A stretch of 64,000 bases of DNA. It comes from Pseudomonas anguilliseptica (GTDB lineage: Bacteria > Pseudomonadota > Gammaproteobacteria > Pseudomonadales > Pseudomonadaceae). Under the pieces are notes generated by a model that saw nothing but the letters and a program-made list of their open reading frames with translations, did not search any database and was not told the DNA's origin. The stretch is taken from the NCBI RefSeq assembly GCF_900105355.1, contig NZ_FNSC01000001.1, positions 4,712,001 through 4,776,000 of the forward strand, given 5' to 3'. Every line of letters starts with the position of its first letter. Within the stretch, counting starts at the first letter, position 1. Positions 47,492-58,039 of this stretch are shown here, in pieces. Both the position numbers and the translations under genes were made by a program.

Positions 47492-47520
47492 ATTTTAGGG
47501 ATGCAACCCGCCGCTGTCAA
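47492..47520 (-). promoter_or_regulatory. Strong sigma-70 promoter of the yceD-rpmF-plsX-fab operon
   Basis: On the minus strand TTGACA (47515-47520), a 17-base spacer and TAAAAT (47492-47497). The -35 is a perfect consensus. The IS5 at 47587 lies beyond the -35 and leaves the promoter intact. Confidence 0.8.
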
Positions 47521-47586
47521 AGGAAATTCGGCCTGTCCAGCATATGGACCGACAGCTAGAATCGCCCACCATCTGCAAACCCCTAT

Positions 47587-48777
47587 GGACCCTCTGAAGT
47601 AGCCATGCATTTCTGGCTGACGTCAGCCTCTGCTGATTTCGAAAGTGATAAATCGATCAAAAACGATCAGATTACCGGCTCATTTCTGTGTTTTTAGCCG
47701 CCGCGAGCACCTCGCGACAGCCATTTCCAGCATTACGGGCGCACCTCTCCTGCATTCGTCAGTAAATCTCGGCGCGCCATCCACAGATTTGACAGCGCGA
47801 ATAAAGTCACCAGTTGCGCCGTGTTTTTGACCAGGCCACGGAAGCGCGTCTTCACATAACCGAACTGACGCCTGATCACCCGAAACGGATGCTCGACCTT
47901 GGCTCGCACTTGGGCCTTGGCCTTCTCGATTTTGCGCTTGGCTTTGTACAGCGCGCTGCGCTTACCGAGTTTCTTGTAAGTGCTACGCCGTGCTGCAACC
48001 TGCCAGATCACTTGACGGCCCTCATGCTCGGGGCGCTTCTCGACACCGGTATATCCGGCATCGGCCCCACCATGTTTTCCTCGCCGTGCAGCAGCTTATC
48101 GACCTGGGTGACATCCGCCACGTTGGCGGCAGTACCCACCACGCTGTGCACCAAGCCAGACTCGTCATCCACCCCAATGTGCGCCTTCATGCCGAAGTAA
48201 TACTGATTGCCTTTCTTGGTTGAGTGCATCTCAGGGTCACGCTTACCGTTCTTGTTCTTGGTTGAACTCGGCGCGTTGATCAGCGTGGCATCGACGATGG
48301 TGCCTTGGCGCAGCGACAAACCACGGTCACCCAGGTAGCCATTGATCACGGCCAGGATGCCGGCAGCCAGTTCGTGTTTTTCCAGCAAGCGGCGGAAGTT
48401 GAGGATGGTGGTTTCGTCAGGAATGCGCTCCAGAGTCAGCCCGGCAAACTGGCGTAGGATGGTGGTCTCGTACAGCGCCTCTTCCATCGCCGGATCGCTG
48501 TAACCGAACCAGTTTTGCATCAGATGCACTCGCAGCATCGCCATCAGCGGATAGGACGGTCGGCCGCCTTCACCCTTTGGATAATGCGGCTCGATCAAAG
48601 CGATCAACCCTTTCCATGGCACTACCCGATCCATCTCGATCAGGAACAATTCTTTGCGGGTCTGCTTGCGCTTGCCGGCGTACTCGGCGTCGGCGAAGGT
48701 CATCTGCTTCATCGGAAAACTCGGCGGGTGGAGTGCGGATATTTTGCCAAAATCAGGAAGTCTTTTTCAGACCATCC
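47587..48777 (-). mobile_element. IS5-family insertion sequence, copy 3 (between yceD and maf)
   Basis: 1191 bp flanked by CTAT on both sides (47583-47586 and 48778-48781), a clean 4-bp target duplication. It is one base shorter than the other two copies, matching the single-base deletion in its transposase. Confidence 0.92.
47733..48712 (-). pseudogene. IS5-family transposase, frameshifted (copy 3)
   Basis: The frame opens at 48712 (MKQMTFADAEYAGKRKQTRK) and runs to GEENMVG. There a missing base (GGGGCCGAT in place of the GGTGCCGAT of copy 1) shifts the frame to a stop at 48008. The rest (ADAGYTGVEKRPEHEGR, then IWQVAARRSTYKKLGKRSAL) continues in another frame to 47733. It is dead unless supplied in trans. 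Confidence 0.9.
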
Positions 48778-48797
48778 CTATATAGAAGGAAATCGCC

Positions 48798-49376
48798 GTG
48801 CTGCCTCTGGTGCTTGCCTCCAGCTCACCCTACCGACGTGAACTACTCACCCACCTACGCCTACCCTTCACCTGGAGCGCTCCGCAAATCGACGAATCAC
48901 GGCGCCCTGATGAAGATGCAGAAGCCCTGGTGCGCCGATTATCGCTGGAAAAGGCCCAAGCACTGAGCGCTACCCACCCACAACACCTGATCATCGGCTC
49001 AGACCAAGTGGCAGTACTCGGCTCACAGATCATCGGCAAACCACACACCCTGGAGCGCGCTCGCGAACAGCTACTGGCCGCCAGCGGCAACAGCGTGACC
49101 TTTCTGACCGGCCTCACCCTGCTTAACAGCGCCACCGGCCAGCAGCAAACCGACTGCATACCCTTCACCGTGCATTTTCGGCCACTCAGTGACGCGCAAA
49201 TCATGCGCTACCTAACCGCCGAACAACCCTTCGACTGCGCCGGCAGCTTCAAAGCCGAAGGCCTGGGCATCAGCCTGTTTCGCAGCACAGAAGGCAGCGA
49301 CAGCAACAGCCTGATCGGCCTCCCCCTGATCCGCCTGGTGGACATGCTGCTGGCCAGCGGCATCGATATCCCCTAA
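48798..49376 (+). CDS. maf: Maf-type nucleoside triphosphate pyrophosphatase
   Basis: 192 residues from GTG 48798 with AAGGA 7 bases upstream. Motifs: LASSSPYRRELL, SLEKAQALS, IIGSDQVAVLG, GLTLLNSATG and DCAGSFKAEGLG. The YceF subgroup hydrolyses m7GTP. Its native upstream region was displaced by the IS5, which ends 20 bases before the start. Confidence 0.92.
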   Translation: MLPLVLASSSPYRRELLTHLRLPFTWSAPQIDESRRPDEDAEALVRRLSLEKAQALSATHPQHLIIGSDQVAVLGSQIIGKPHTLERAREQLLAASGNSVTFLTGLTLLNSATGQQQTDCIPFTVHFRPLSDAQIMRYLTAEQPFDCAGSFKAEGLGISLFRSTEGSDSNSLIGLPLIRLVDMLLASGIDIP

Positions 49377-49383
49377 AAACAAC

Positions 49384-49406
49384 AAGCCCGATCAATGACC
49401 GGGCTT
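49384..49406. terminator. Convergent terminator between maf and sppA
   Basis: AAGCCCG, a 9-base loop, CGGGCTT, then TATTTGC. Serves maf and perhaps sppA. Confidence 0.75.
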
Positions 49407-49426
49407 ATTTGCAACAGCTTCAAACC

Positions 49427-50404
49427 TTAGCGCAACGCCGGCCCCTGAAACCCCATCCACAGGGCAATGCGCTCAGCCATGCTAGCACCCAGGGTTTTCG
49501 CGAAGCGATCGAAAGGCGACTCCTGCACCGTGAAATCAACGATTTCCTTCTCGCCAATCACCTCCCGCGCCACATAGCTGGTATTGCCCAAGGCATCGAC
49601 CAAACCCAGCGTTAAAGCCTGCTCGCCCGACCAGACCAGACCCGAGAACAGTTCAGGGTGCTCGGCGTCCTTCAAGCGCTCACCACGCCCCTGCTTGACG
49701 CTGGCAATAAACTGACGATGAGTGGTTTCCAGCACCCCCTGCCAGAACTCGGTCTCTTCGGCCTTTTGCGGCTGGAACGGATCGAGAAACGCCTTGTGCT
49801 CGCCAGAGGTATACACGCGACGATCAACACCCAGCTTCTCCATCACCCCGACAAAGCCAAAGGTTGCCGCAGTCACACCAATGGAGCCAACCAGACTGGC
49901 TTTGTCGGCATAGATCTCATCAGCCGCACTGGCGATGTAATAGGCACCCGACGCACCCAAATCGGTGATCACCGCATACAGCTTGATCGCCGGGTATTCC
50001 GCGCGCAGACGGCGAATCTCGTCATAGATGTAGCCCGACTGCACCGGACTGCCGCCCGGGCTATTAATGCGCAGGATCACACCCTTGGTGTTGGCATCCT
50101 CAAACGCCGCACGCAGGCTGCTGACAATATTGTCGGCACTGGCAGCCTCCTGATCAGCAATCATCCCGCGCACTTCAATCACCGCAGCATGACTACCGGT
50201 GGTCGCGCCTTTTTTCATCGCCAACATGGGCGAGAACAAGGCCAGCGCGCCGAAGATATAAATAAAGGTCAGCAGCTTGAAGAAAATCCCCCAGCGCCGC
50301 GCACGGCGCTGCTCCTGCACACCGGCCAGCAGAGTCTTCTCCAGCAGCTGCCAGCTTTTACCGTCACCATCAGCCGCTGCCGACGCCTTCCATTCATCTG
50401 CCAT
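49427..50404 (-). CDS. sppA: Signal peptide peptidase SppA (S49 family)
   Basis: 325 residues from ATG 50404 ([20 protein letters not shown]); the frame is open upstream. A membrane helix is at ~45-65 (LLTFIYIFGALALFSPML). The serine is in DLGASGAYYIASAADEIYA and the lysine probably in DKASLVGSIGV. A short-form (36K type) enzyme that degrades cleaved signal peptides. It overlaps gph by 11 bases. Confidence 0.92.
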   Translation of the reverse strand: MADEWKASAAADGDGKSWQLLEKTLLAGVQEQRRARRWGIFFKLLTFIYIFGALALFSPMLAMKKGATTGSHAAVIEVRGMIADQEAASADNIVSSLRAAFEDANTKGVILRINSPGGSPVQSGYIYDEIRRLRAEYPAIKLYAVITDLGASGAYYIASAADEIYADKASLVGSIGVTAATFGFVGVMEKLGVDRRVYTSGEHKAFLDPFQPQKAEETEFWQGVLETTHRQFIASVKQGRGERLKDAEHPELFSGLVWSGEQALTLGLVDALGNTSYVAREVIGEKEIVDFTVQESPFDRFAKTLGASMAERIALWMGFQGPALR

Positions 50405-51089
50405 GCAAAACCACCTCAACTGACTGATTAGACGCACGCCGACCCAACCAGGCGCGCAACTCGGTAAAACACTCTATTGCCAACGTTGGCTGACACTCGC
50501 GTAACGCCTGCAAAGGCTGCGCACCATAACCGACCGCAACACAATCCATCCCCGCGCGCTGCGCCATCAACAGATCGAAGGACGAGTCGCCAACCATCAA
50601 CGCCTGACTGGCAGTAACGCCGCTCTGCGCAAGAATTTCGTGCAACATCAGCGGGTCTGGCTTGCTCGCCGCTTCATCGGCGCAGCGGCTGTAATCGAAA
50701 TAATCCAGCCAGCCGCGACCAGCCAACACGCGCTGCAAACCATGCCGCCCTTTGCCGGTCGCAACCGCCAGACGATAGCCCTCGGCACGAAACGCCTCCA
50801 GCCCCTCAGCCACACCGTAAAACAGTGCCGAAGGCTCCGCCTCAAGAGCCAGATAGTTTTCGCTGTAACTGTGCCGCAACTGCTGCGCACAAGTCGCATC
50901 ATGCATATCCGGATACAAGCTGCGAATGGCCTCAGGCAAACCCAAGCCAATAATGCCGCGCACCTGCTCATCCGTGCAGCGCGGCAAGTCACAGGCATCA
51001 GCAGCCATATGCATCGCAGCAACGATTCGACCAATCGAATCGACCAACGTGCCATCCCAATCAAAGATCAACAGCCGATAATCACGCAC
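50394..51089 (-). CDS. gph: HAD-family phosphatase (phosphoglycolate phosphatase-like)
   Basis: 231 residues from GTG 51089, preceded by GGAG; it overlaps rluC by 8 bases. HAD motifs: [15 protein letters not shown] (I), [11 protein letters not shown] (II), KPDPLML (III), [16 protein letters not shown] (IV). The assignment to phosphoglycolate follows the order rluC-gph-sppA; substrate specificity is not proven by sequence. Confidence 0.85.
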   Translation of the reverse strand: MRDYRLLIFDWDGTLVDSIGRIVAAMHMAADACDLPRCTDEQVRGIIGLGLPEAIRSLYPDMHDATCAQQLRHSYSENYLALEAEPSALFYGVAEGLEAFRAEGYRLAVATGKGRHGLQRVLAGRGWLDYFDYSRCADEAASKPDPLMLHEILAQSGVTASQALMVGDSSFDLLMAQRAGMDCVAVGYGAQPLQALRECQPTLAIECFTELRAWLGRRASNQSVEVVLHGR

Positions 51090-52035
51090 CGAGACGCTCC
51101 AGAGTTCGCGCCCACATCTCATCAACCGGTGCTGCTAGCTTGAGTTGACCACCTTCAGGTAGCGGCACAATCAACTCATAGGCATGCAGAAACAGGCGCT
51201 TACAACCCAGATCGCGAATTTCCTTGGTGAAATCGTCATCGCCGTATTTGCTGTCACCGGCAATGCAGTGCCCGGCATGCTGCGTATGCACACGAATCTG
51301 ATGGGTACGCCCAGTCACCGGCTTAGCCTCAACCAAGGTGGCGAATTCGCCAAAGCGGCGCAACACACGGAAGACGGTCAAAGCCTCTTTACCTTCAGGA
51401 TTGACCTCAACCATACGCTCACCGGAACGCAGATTGCTTTTCAACAACGGCGCATTGACTTGCTTCTTTGCGGTCGCCCAGTGACCGCGCACCAACGCCA
51501 TATAACGCTTATCCACACCATCGCCACGCAAGGCCTCATGCAAGTGGCGCAACATGCTGCGCTTCTTGGCAATCATCAACAGGCCCGATGTATCGCGATC
51601 AAGGCGGTGCACCAACTCCAGATCTTTGGCATCCGGACGCAACTGACGGAAGGCTTCGATCACCCCGTAGTTCAGACCACTGCCGCCATGCACAGCGATG
51701 CCAGCCGGCTTATTCAGCACGATCAGCGCCTTGTCCTCATAGACAATAGCTGCCTCAAGGCGCTGCAAAAGCCCCTGAGCCAGCGACTCAGGTTCATCGC
51801 GCTCAGCCAAGCGCAGCGGCGGTACACGAACGACGTCACCCGCCTGTAGCTTGTACTCAGGTTTGATCCGCCCCTTGTTCACCCGCACTTCGCCTTTACG
51901 CAAAATCCGGTAAATCAGAGTCTTGGGCACGCCTTTGAGCTGGGTGCGGAGAAAATTATCAATGCGCTGGCCGGCAAGTTCCGGCGCAACCTCGAGCAGC
52001 TGAACGCCGGAGGTTGGAGGGGAAGGATTTGTCAT
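51082..52035 (-). CDS. rluC: 23S rRNA pseudouridine synthase RluC
   Basis: 317 residues from ATG 52035. N-terminal S4 domain ([33 protein letters not shown]) and the catalytic [16 protein letters not shown]. It modifies U955, U2504 and U2580 in E. coli. It is divergent from rne, as in other proteobacteria. Confidence 0.94.
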   Translation of the reverse strand: MTNPSPPTSGVQLLEVAPELAGQRIDNFLRTQLKGVPKTLIYRILRKGEVRVNKGRIKPEYKLQAGDVVRVPPLRLAERDEPESLAQGLLQRLEAAIVYEDKALIVLNKPAGIAVHGGSGLNYGVIEAFRQLRPDAKDLELVHRLDRDTSGLLMIAKKRSMLRHLHEALRGDGVDKRYMALVRGHWATAKKQVNAPLLKSNLRSGERMVEVNPEGKEALTVFRVLRRFGEFATLVEAKPVTGRTHQIRVHTQHAGHCIAGDSKYGDDDFTKEIRDLGCKRLFLHAYELIVPLPEGGQLKLAAPVDEMWARTLERLGA

Positions 52036-52063
52036 CGCGCAATCATAACAATTTTTTATGGAA

Positions 52064-52092
52064 TTGAAGCACTTAATCATTGCTGCTATAGT
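52064..52092 (+). promoter_or_regulatory. Candidate rne promoter
   Basis: TTGAAG (52064-52069), a 17-base spacer, TATAGT (52087-52092). It predicts a start near 52099 and a leader of about 515 bases. Confidence 0.7.
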
Positions 52093-52098
52093 CGGGAA

Positions 52099-52614
52099 CG
52101 CCGCCAAAAGCGGCCTGGTTTGCGGATGATCGCCAAAACTGCCATCCCCAACCAACGCAACCCATTCGGGACGTGAGGCCGTCCGACGGGTTATTCAACG
52201 AAAGAAAAGCCTCCAAGGCTGTGAATAACTCGGAAATAAAGCCTTTAAGCCATGATGCGCAACCTGCCCCTCTGGACGGTTGCGGTAATAGTTAACCCGC
52301 TGCGGATTTTCGCGAGCGGCACCCGAGTTTCAGCGATACGTGTAGGGTGGAGATGTACAACTGTTGGTCCGCGTAGCAGCTCGCTTTACCAAGACGCCTC
52401 ATCTCGTCCGCTACCAACAGCTGATTCCTCCTCCTGACTTAGTGCTTTCTGTTATCACAGCGAGCAGGAGACGTCCGTCGCGGCCCAGCACAATTGGCTG
52501 CCGCCGCTAGACACTGGAACGCTTTACGACCGTTCCTGACGCACCTGACACCGACCCCTGAAGTCGTGTGTGCCGAACGCCGCTTCCGCCAGCACCGGAA
52601 ACCGACGGTACTAC
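52099..52614 (+). promoter_or_regulatory. Long structured 5' leader of rne
   Basis: About 515 bases without a gene between the promoter and the rne start. E. coli rne has a long leader through which RNase E trims its own mRNA, and a conserved pseudomonad motif (rne-II) is described in this position. Stems visible include AAGCCTCCAAGGCTGTGAAT-type local pairings and AACAGCTGATT / CCAACAGCTG. I cannot confirm the exact rne-II model by eye. Confidence 0.6.
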
Positions 52615-55600
52615 ATGAAAAGAATGCTGATTAACGCAACTCAGCCCGAAGAGTTGCGTGTTGCCCTGGTAGATGGGCAGAAACTCTACGACCTGGACAT
52701 CGAGTCCGACGCTCGTGAGCAGAAAAAATCCAACATCTACAAGGGTAAAATCACCCGCGTAGAGCCTAGCCTCGAAGCCGCTTTCGTCGACTTCGGTTCT
52801 GAGCGCCACGGCTTCCTCCCGCTCAAAGAAATCTCCCGCGAATACTTCAGCAAGGCTCCAGAAGGCCGCGTCAATATCAAAGACGTGCTCAAGGAAGGCC
52901 AGGAAGTCATCGTTCAGGTCGAGAAAGAAGAGCGTGGCAACAAGGGCGCAGCCCTGACCACTTTCATCAGCCTCGCCGGTCGTTACCTGGTGCTGATGCC
53001 GAACAACCCGCGCGCCGGTGGCATCTCGCGTCGTATTGAAGGTGAAGAGCGCAACGAGCTGCGTGAAGCGCTGAATGGCCTGGTCGCCCCAAGCGACATG
53101 GGCCTGATCGTGCGCACCGCAGGTCTTGGCCGCTCCAGCGAAGAAATGCAGTGGGATCTCGACTACCTGCTGCAACTCTGGACTGCTATCAAAGAAGCTT
53201 CGCTGGACCGCGCCGCACCCTTCCTGATCTATCAGGAAAGCAACGTAATTATCCGCGCCATCCGCGACTACCTGCGCCAGGACATCGGCGAAGTACTGGT
53301 CGACAGCATCGAAGCGCAGCAGGAAGCCCTGAGCTTTATCAACCAGGTGATGCCGCAGTACGCCAGCAAGATCAAGCTGTATGAAGACAGCGTACCGCTG
53401 TTCAACCGCTTCCAGATCGAAAGCCAGATCGAAACCGCCTTCCAGCGCGAAGTGAAACTGCCGTCGGGTGGTTCCATCGTTATCGACCCGACCGAAGCTC
53501 TGGTGTCCATCGACATCAACTCGGCGCGCGCCACCAAAGGTAGCGACATCGAAGAAACCGCCCTGCAGACCAATCTGGAGGCGGCTGAAGAAATCGCCCG
53601 CCAATTGCGTCTGCGTGATATCGGCGGCCTGATCGTCATCGACTTCATCGACATGACCCCGGCGAAGAACCAACGCGCCGTGGAAGAAAAAGTCCGTGAA
53701 AGCCTGGAAGCCGACCGCGCCCGTGTACAAGTGGGCCGTATCTCACGCTTCGGCTTGCTGGAAATGTCGCGTCAGCGCCTGCGTCCATCTTTGGGTGAGA
53801 CCAGCGGTATCGTCTGCCCGCGCTGCAACGGTCAAGGCATTATCCGCGACGTTGAGTCGCTGTCGCTGGCTATCCTGCGCCTGATTGAAGAAGAAGCCCT
53901 GAAAGACCGCACCGCTGAAGTTCGCGCACAAGTGCCAATTCCGGTTGCCGCTTTCCTGCTCAACGAAAAGCGCAACTCGATCACCAAGACCGAACTGCGT
54001 ACCCGCGCCCGCATCGTGATCATCCCGAACGATCACCTGGAAACGCCGCACTTTGAAGTGCAGCGCATCCGTGACGACAGCCCGGAAGCTCAATCCACCC
54101 AATCCAGCTATGAAATGGCTGTGGTTGAAGTGGAAGAAGAAAAGCAGGCTGCCGCCACCCGCACCCTGGTTCGCCAGGAAGCTGCGATCAAGACCGCCCC
54201 ACAGCGCACCGCACCAACGCCCGCTGAGGCCGTCGCTGCACAACCAGCTGCCACTGCCGAGCCAAGCCTGTTCAAAGGTCTGGTCAAGTCGCTGGTCAGC
54301 CTGTTTGCCGGCAAGGAAGAAGAAAAACCTACCGTCATCGAGAAGAAGACCAGCGAACGCCCACAGCGCAGCGATGAGCGTCGCAACGGTCGCCAGCAGA
54401 ACCGCAACCGTGGCGGTCGCAACAATGAAGATCGCAAACCACGCGAAGAGCGTGGCCCACGTGAAGAACGCGCACCGCGTGAAGAGCGCCAGCCACGTGC
54501 CGCCCGCGAAGACCGCGCACCGCGCGAAGAACGCAGCCCACGCGATGTCGTAGAGGTTCGCGAGCCGCAGGAAGTGCGTCAATCGCGCCCTCCGCGCGAA
54601 GAGCGCCAGCAACGCGACCGCAAGCCACGCGAAGAGCGCCAGCCACGCGAACTGCGTGAGCCGCTGGATGCCGCCCCCGGCGAGAGCGCAACCGCCAGCG
54701 AAGAAACCCGCGCCGAACGCCCGCAACGCGAACCGCGTCAGCCGCGCCAACCGCGTGAAGAACGCCAGCCGCGCGCCGAACAGGCAGCAGCTGCAGGTGA
54801 CGAAGCAGCACTGAACGCGGAAGAAGCACTGCAGGACGATGAGCAGGAAGGCAACGAAGGCGGCGATCGTCCACGTCGCCGCTCCCGTGGCCAGCGTCGT
54901 CGCAGCAATCGTCGCGAGCGCCAGAACGACGCCAACGGCAATCCGATCGAAGGCAGCGAAGAAGCAACAGAAGCAACAGAAGCAACAGAAGCAACAGCCA
55001 ATGTCGACAACGCAGTAGTTGCAACAGCAGTAACCGCCGCCGTTATCACTAACGCGGACGAAACCGCCCAAGCGAACGCTGAAGTCGCACCAGTAGTTGT
55101 CGAGCAGGAGCAGCCACGCGAACTCACTGCAACTGAAGCGCCACAAGCCGTTGTTGAGATCGCTGCTGTAGAAGCAGTGGTCGAGACCAGCGAAGCACCT
55201 GCACATACCGCCGAAACCAGCAAAGCTGCACCAGCACCTGCTGTTGTAGAAACTCCTGCCCCGGCCGCAGAGGTTGTTGAAGTGCCCGCTGTGGTTGCTG
55301 CTCCCGAACCGACTGCTGAAGTTGTGGCAGTTGAAGCTGCACCTGCAGTCGCTGTCAGCAGCACCGGCCGCGCGCCTAACGATCCGCGTGAAGTGCGCCG
55401 TCGTCAGCGTGAAGCCGAACGCCTGGCACGCGAAGCCGCCGAAGCACCAGCTACCTCCGCACTGGTTGAAGCGGCTGCTCCGGTGGCTGAAGAGCCGGTT
55501 GCCGAAGCCGTAGTTGAAACTGCAGCTGAAGCACCTGCGAGCATCGAAGCAGCCGAGCCAAAGGCTGAAGCAGAAGTGAGCCAGGAGCCGCAGAGCTCAC

Positions 55601-55659
55601 TGTTTACTGAAGTGGAAGCTGACGAGCAGGACAAAGAAGCGGTCAAACCACAGGTCTGA
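52615..55659 (+). CDS. rne: Ribonuclease E
   Basis: 1014 residues from [18 protein letters not shown]; an in-frame upstream ATG (52570) is less likely. The S1 domain is at ~35-120, followed by the sensor and RNase H-like regions. Catalytic aspartates are in [13 protein letters not shown] and IVIDFIDM; the Zn-link is CPRCNGQG. Residues ~520-1014 are a disordered scaffold: a segment rich in Arg and Pro (many PREER repeats, 54430-54780) for RNA binding, then an Ala/Glu/Val-rich acidic tail with a 4x9-bp repeat giving [12 protein letters not shown]. It is the core of the RNA degradosome at the inner membrane. Confidence 0.96.
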   Translation: MKRMLINATQPEELRVALVDGQKLYDLDIESDAREQKKSNIYKGKITRVEPSLEAAFVDFGSERHGFLPLKEISREYFSKAPEGRVNIKDVLKEGQEVIVQVEKEERGNKGAALTTFISLAGRYLVLMPNNPRAGGISRRIEGEERNELREALNGLVAPSDMGLIVRTAGLGRSSEEMQWDLDYLLQLWTAIKEASLDRAAPFLIYQESNVIIRAIRDYLRQDIGEVLVDSIEAQQEALSFINQVMPQYASKIKLYEDSVPLFNRFQIESQIETAFQREVKLPSGGSIVIDPTEALVSIDINSARATKGSDIEETALQTNLEAAEEIARQLRLRDIGGLIVIDFIDMTPAKNQRAVEEKVRESLEADRARVQVGRISRFGLLEMSRQRLRPSLGETSGIVCPRCNGQGIIRDVESLSLAILRLIEEEALKDRTAEVRAQVPIPVAAFLLNEKRNSITKTELRTRARIVIIPNDHLETPHFEVQRIRDDSPEAQSTQSSYEMAVVEVEEEKQAAATRTLVRQEAAIKTAPQRTAPTPAEAVAAQPAATAEPSLFKGLVKSLVSLFAGKEEEKPTVIEKKTSERPQRSDERRNGRQQNRNRGGRNNEDRKPREERGPREERAPREERQPRAAREDRAPREERSPRDVVEVREPQEVRQSRPPREERQQRDRKPREERQPRELREPLDAAPGESATASEETRAERPQREPRQPRQPREERQPRAEQAAAAGDEAALNAEEALQDDEQEGNEGGDRPRRRSRGQRRRSNRRERQNDANGNPIEGSEEATEATEATEATANVDNAVVATAVTAAVITNADETAQANAEVAPVVVEQEQPRELTATEAPQAVVEIAAVEAVVETSEAPAHTAETSKAAPAPAVVETPAPAAEVVEVPAVVAAPEPTAEVVAVEAAPAVAVSSTGRAPNDPREVRRRQREAERLAREAAEAPATSALVEAAAPVAEEPVAEAVVETAAEAPASIEAAEPKAEAEVSQEPQSSLFTEVEADEQDKEAVKPQV

Positions 55660-55668
55660 TCCGCAGGA

Positions 55669-55691
55669 TAGCCGCCAGGGATGGCGGGCTA
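55669..55691. repeat. Short palindrome shared with the composite repeats
   Basis: TAGCCGCCAGGGATGGCGGGCTA, nearly a perfect inverted repeat. The same core GCCGCCAGGGATGGCGGGC is at 6231-6250. Confidence 0.55.
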
Positions 55692-55694
55692 CAA

Positions 55695-55722
55695 AAAAGG
55701 GGATGCTTCGGCATCCCCTTTT
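55695..55722 (+). terminator. Terminator after rne
   Basis: AAAAGGGGATGC, TTCG tetraloop, GCATCCCCTTTT: a perfect 12-bp stem. Also able to end murB transcription from the other side. Confidence 0.9.
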
Positions 55723-55779
55723 GCGTTCTGGCTTTATTACAGCGCGATCAATACGCGCGATGCCTAACATCACAAGGCT

Positions 55780-56814
55780 TTACAGCACGTTTGGCTCGAT
55801 CTCCAACTCCACTGCAAAACGCTGGGCGATATCTGCCTGGATACGCTGCGCCAGTGCCAATAACTGCGCACCGGTGGCGGCGCCATAATTCACCAGCACC
55901 AACGCCTGCAGACGATGCACACCTGCATCCCCCTCACGAAAGCCCTTCCAGCCCGCCCGCTCGATCAACCAACCAGCGGCCAGCTTGACCTGCCCGTCCG
56001 CCTGGCCATTCACCACCTGAGGATAGGCCACCAGATCGGCATGCTCGGCGCGCAAGCGCTGTGCGAGTTCGGCCGATACCAACGGGTTCTTGAAGAAGCT
56101 ACCGGCATTACCCAGCTCAGCCGGATCCGGCAGTTTTTCGCTGCGAATAGCGCAGATGGCCTGGCTGACATCCCGCGCCGTCGGGGCACTGATGCCCTGC
56201 TCCGCCAACCGCTGACGCACCGGACCGTAATCCAGGTGCAACGCAGCCGTGCGATTCAAGGCAAAGCGCACCCGGAGGATGACCCAGCGCCCGCTTTCGC
56301 GCTTGAACAGGCTGTCGCGGTAGGCAAAGGCGCAGTCCACCAGAGAGAACTCGCATAACTCGCCGCTGTGCCGATCCAGGGCAGTCAAACCGACAAACAG
56401 GTCCTTCAATTCAACGCCGTAAGCGCCAATATTTTGCACCGGGGCAGCACCTACGGTGCCAGGGATCAGGCTGAGGTTTTCCAAACCGGCAAAACCCTGC
56501 GCCAGCGTCCACTGCACAAAAGGATGCCAAGGCTCGCCCGCCTCCGCCTCGATTACTACACGCTCGCCGTCATCGCTGAGTACGCGAATACCGCGACTGG
56601 CCATGCGCAGCACCAGCGCTTCAACATCGGCGGTGAGCAGCAGATTGCTGCCACCCCCGAGCAATAACAGCGGCAACTGCTGCGTTTGTGCATAGCTCAG
56701 CGCTTCGCACACCTGCTGATCATTCTCAGCCTCGGCAAAGTGGCTGGCCAGGGCCTCGACGGCAAAGCTGTTATAGGGCTTCAGCGATACCTGAGTACGC
56801 ACCGAGAGGCTCAT
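55780..56814 (-). CDS. murB: UDP-N-acetylenolpyruvoylglucosamine reductase
   Basis: 344 residues, type I MurB: YNSFAVEALASHFAEA, LLLLGGGSNLLLTADVE (FAD), LIPGTVGAAPVQNIGAYGVE, YRDSLFKRESG, NAGSFFKNPLVS. It makes UDP-MurNAc. It overlaps the phosphatase gene by 4 bases. Confidence 0.96.
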   Translation of the reverse strand: MSLSVRTQVSLKPYNSFAVEALASHFAEAENDQQVCEALSYAQTQQLPLLLLGGGSNLLLTADVEALVLRMASRGIRVLSDDGERVVIEAEAGEPWHPFVQWTLAQGFAGLENLSLIPGTVGAAPVQNIGAYGVELKDLFVGLTALDRHSGELCEFSLVDCAFAYRDSLFKRESGRWVILRVRFALNRTAALHLDYGPVRQRLAEQGISAPTARDVSQAICAIRSEKLPDPAELGNAGSFFKNPLVSAELAQRLRAEHADLVAYPQVVNGQADGQVKLAAGWLIERAGWKGFREGDAGVHRLQALVLVNYGAATGAQLLALAQRIQADIAQRFAVELEIEPNVL

Positions 56815-57275
56815 AAGCGCCCCTTGAGTTCAATAATCAGGGCATCACAGGCCTGCTCAATCAAATCCAGCACCTGGGCAAAACCGGCCTCGCCACCGTA
56901 ATAGGGGTCCGGCACTTCATCCAGTTCCAGCTGATAACGGCGCAGAAACAGGTCCAGCTCGGCCGCATCATTGCCCGGACGCAGCTGCTGCAGGTCGTGC
57001 AGGTTGCTGTTATCCATCGCCAGAATCAGGTCGAAGGCATGAAAGTCTGCCGCCTTGACCTGCCGACCGCGCAGCGCGGACAGGTCATAGCCACGCTGCT
57101 GCGCAGCCTGGCGCGTGCGCAGATCCGCAGCCTTGCCTACGTGCCAGTCGCCAGTGCCAGCCGAATCTACTTCGACGCGCCCGTCCAGCCCCGCTTCACG
57201 TAGCTTATGGCGCAACACGCCTTCGGCCGTTGGCGAGCGGCAGATATTGCCCAGGCAGACAAACAGAACGCGCAT
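56811..57275 (-). CDS. Low-molecular-weight protein tyrosine phosphatase
   Basis: 154 residues from the ATG overlapping the kdsB stop. The P-loop VCLGNICRSP (CX5R) is at residues 6-15 and the general acid is in DEVPDPYYGG. In other bacteria such enzymes counter tyrosine kinases of polysaccharide export; no kinase is in the window. The position between kdsB and murB is conserved in Pseudomonas. Confidence 0.9.
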   Translation of the reverse strand: MRVLFVCLGNICRSPTAEGVLRHKLREAGLDGRVEVDSAGTGDWHVGKAADLRTRQAAQQRGYDLSALRGRQVKAADFHAFDLILAMDNSNLHDLQQLRPGNDAAELDLFLRRYQLELDEVPDPYYGGEAGFAQVLDLIEQACDALIIELKGRL

Positions 57276-58039
57276 CAGCCCCCCAGCAGGCGACGAACCC
57301 GCTCCAGGTCTTCCAACGTGTCGACGCCCGCAGGTGGCGCTTCCAGTGCATCGGCGACATGGATACGCACGCCATGCCAGAGCGCGCGCAGCTGCTCCAG
57401 GCACTCGGTATCCTCCAACCAGCACGGGCCCCAGCTGACGAAGTCATGCAGAAACTGCGCACGGTAGGCGTAGATGCCAATGTGGCGGCGGTACGGCACG
57501 CCTGCTGGCAGCTCATCGCGGCTTTTGGCAAAGGCATCACGCGCCCAGGCCAGCGGCGCACGACTGAAGGTCAGTGCCAGGCCGGTCTTGTCGCTAACCA
57601 CCTTGACCACATTGGGGTTGAACAGCGCCTGCACATCCTCGATCGGCTCGGCCAGGGTAGCGATGGCTGCCTGTGGATTGGCTGCCAGGTTGGCGGCAAC
57701 CTGATCAATGATCGCTGGCGGAATCAGCGGCTCGTCGCCCTGCACGTTGACCACAATGGCGTCAGCCGCCAGGCCCAGAGCCATGGCTACTTCAGCCAGA
57801 CGGTCGGTGCCTGAGTTGTGATCGACGCGGGTCAACACCACTTGCGCACCAAAGCCCTGACACGCCTCAACGATGCGCGCATCGTCAGTGGCAACGACCA
57901 CCTGCTGGGCGCTGCTTTTGCACGCCTGCTCCCAGACATGCTGAATCATCGGTTTGCCGGCAATATCCTGCAGCGGCTTACCCGGCAGACGGCTGGACGC
58001 AAAACGCGCCGGAATCACAACGGTAAAGGCTGTGCTCAT
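57275..58039 (-). CDS. kdsB: CMP-KDO synthetase
   Basis: 254 residues. [20 protein letters not shown] at the N-terminus, [28 protein letters not shown] and NVDT-like [11 protein letters not shown] at the C-terminus. It activates KDO for LPS inner core. Confidence 0.95.
   Translation of the reverse strand: MSTAFTVVIPARFASSRLPGKPLQDIAGKPMIQHVWEQACKSSAQQVVVATDDARIVEACQGFGAQVVLTRVDHNSGTDRLAEVAMALGLAADAIVVNVQGDEPLIPPAIIDQVAANLAANPQAAIATLAEPIEDVQALFNPNVVKVVSDKTGLALTFSRAPLAWARDAFAKSRDELPAGVPYRRHIGIYAYRAQFLHDFVSWGPCWLEDTECLEQLRALWHGVRIHVADALEAPPAGVDTLEDLERVRRLLGG

Noticed and set aside
52342..52356. A fifth copy of the GTAGGGTGG repeat in the rne leader
   Set aside because: GTAGGGTGGAGATG is present, but no closing CCACCCTAC follows, so it is probably chance or a remnant.
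52507..53730. 407-codon minus-strand frame opposite rne
   Set aside because: Antisense shadow of a conserved essential gene; composition is the reverse-frame pattern of high-GC coding DNA.
53743..55206. Leucine/cysteine/phenylalanine-rich minus-strand frames opposite the rne tail
   Set aside because: They result from the repetitive Arg/Pro/Ala/Glu codons of RNase E read backwards; poly-leucine runs are not a real membrane protein.
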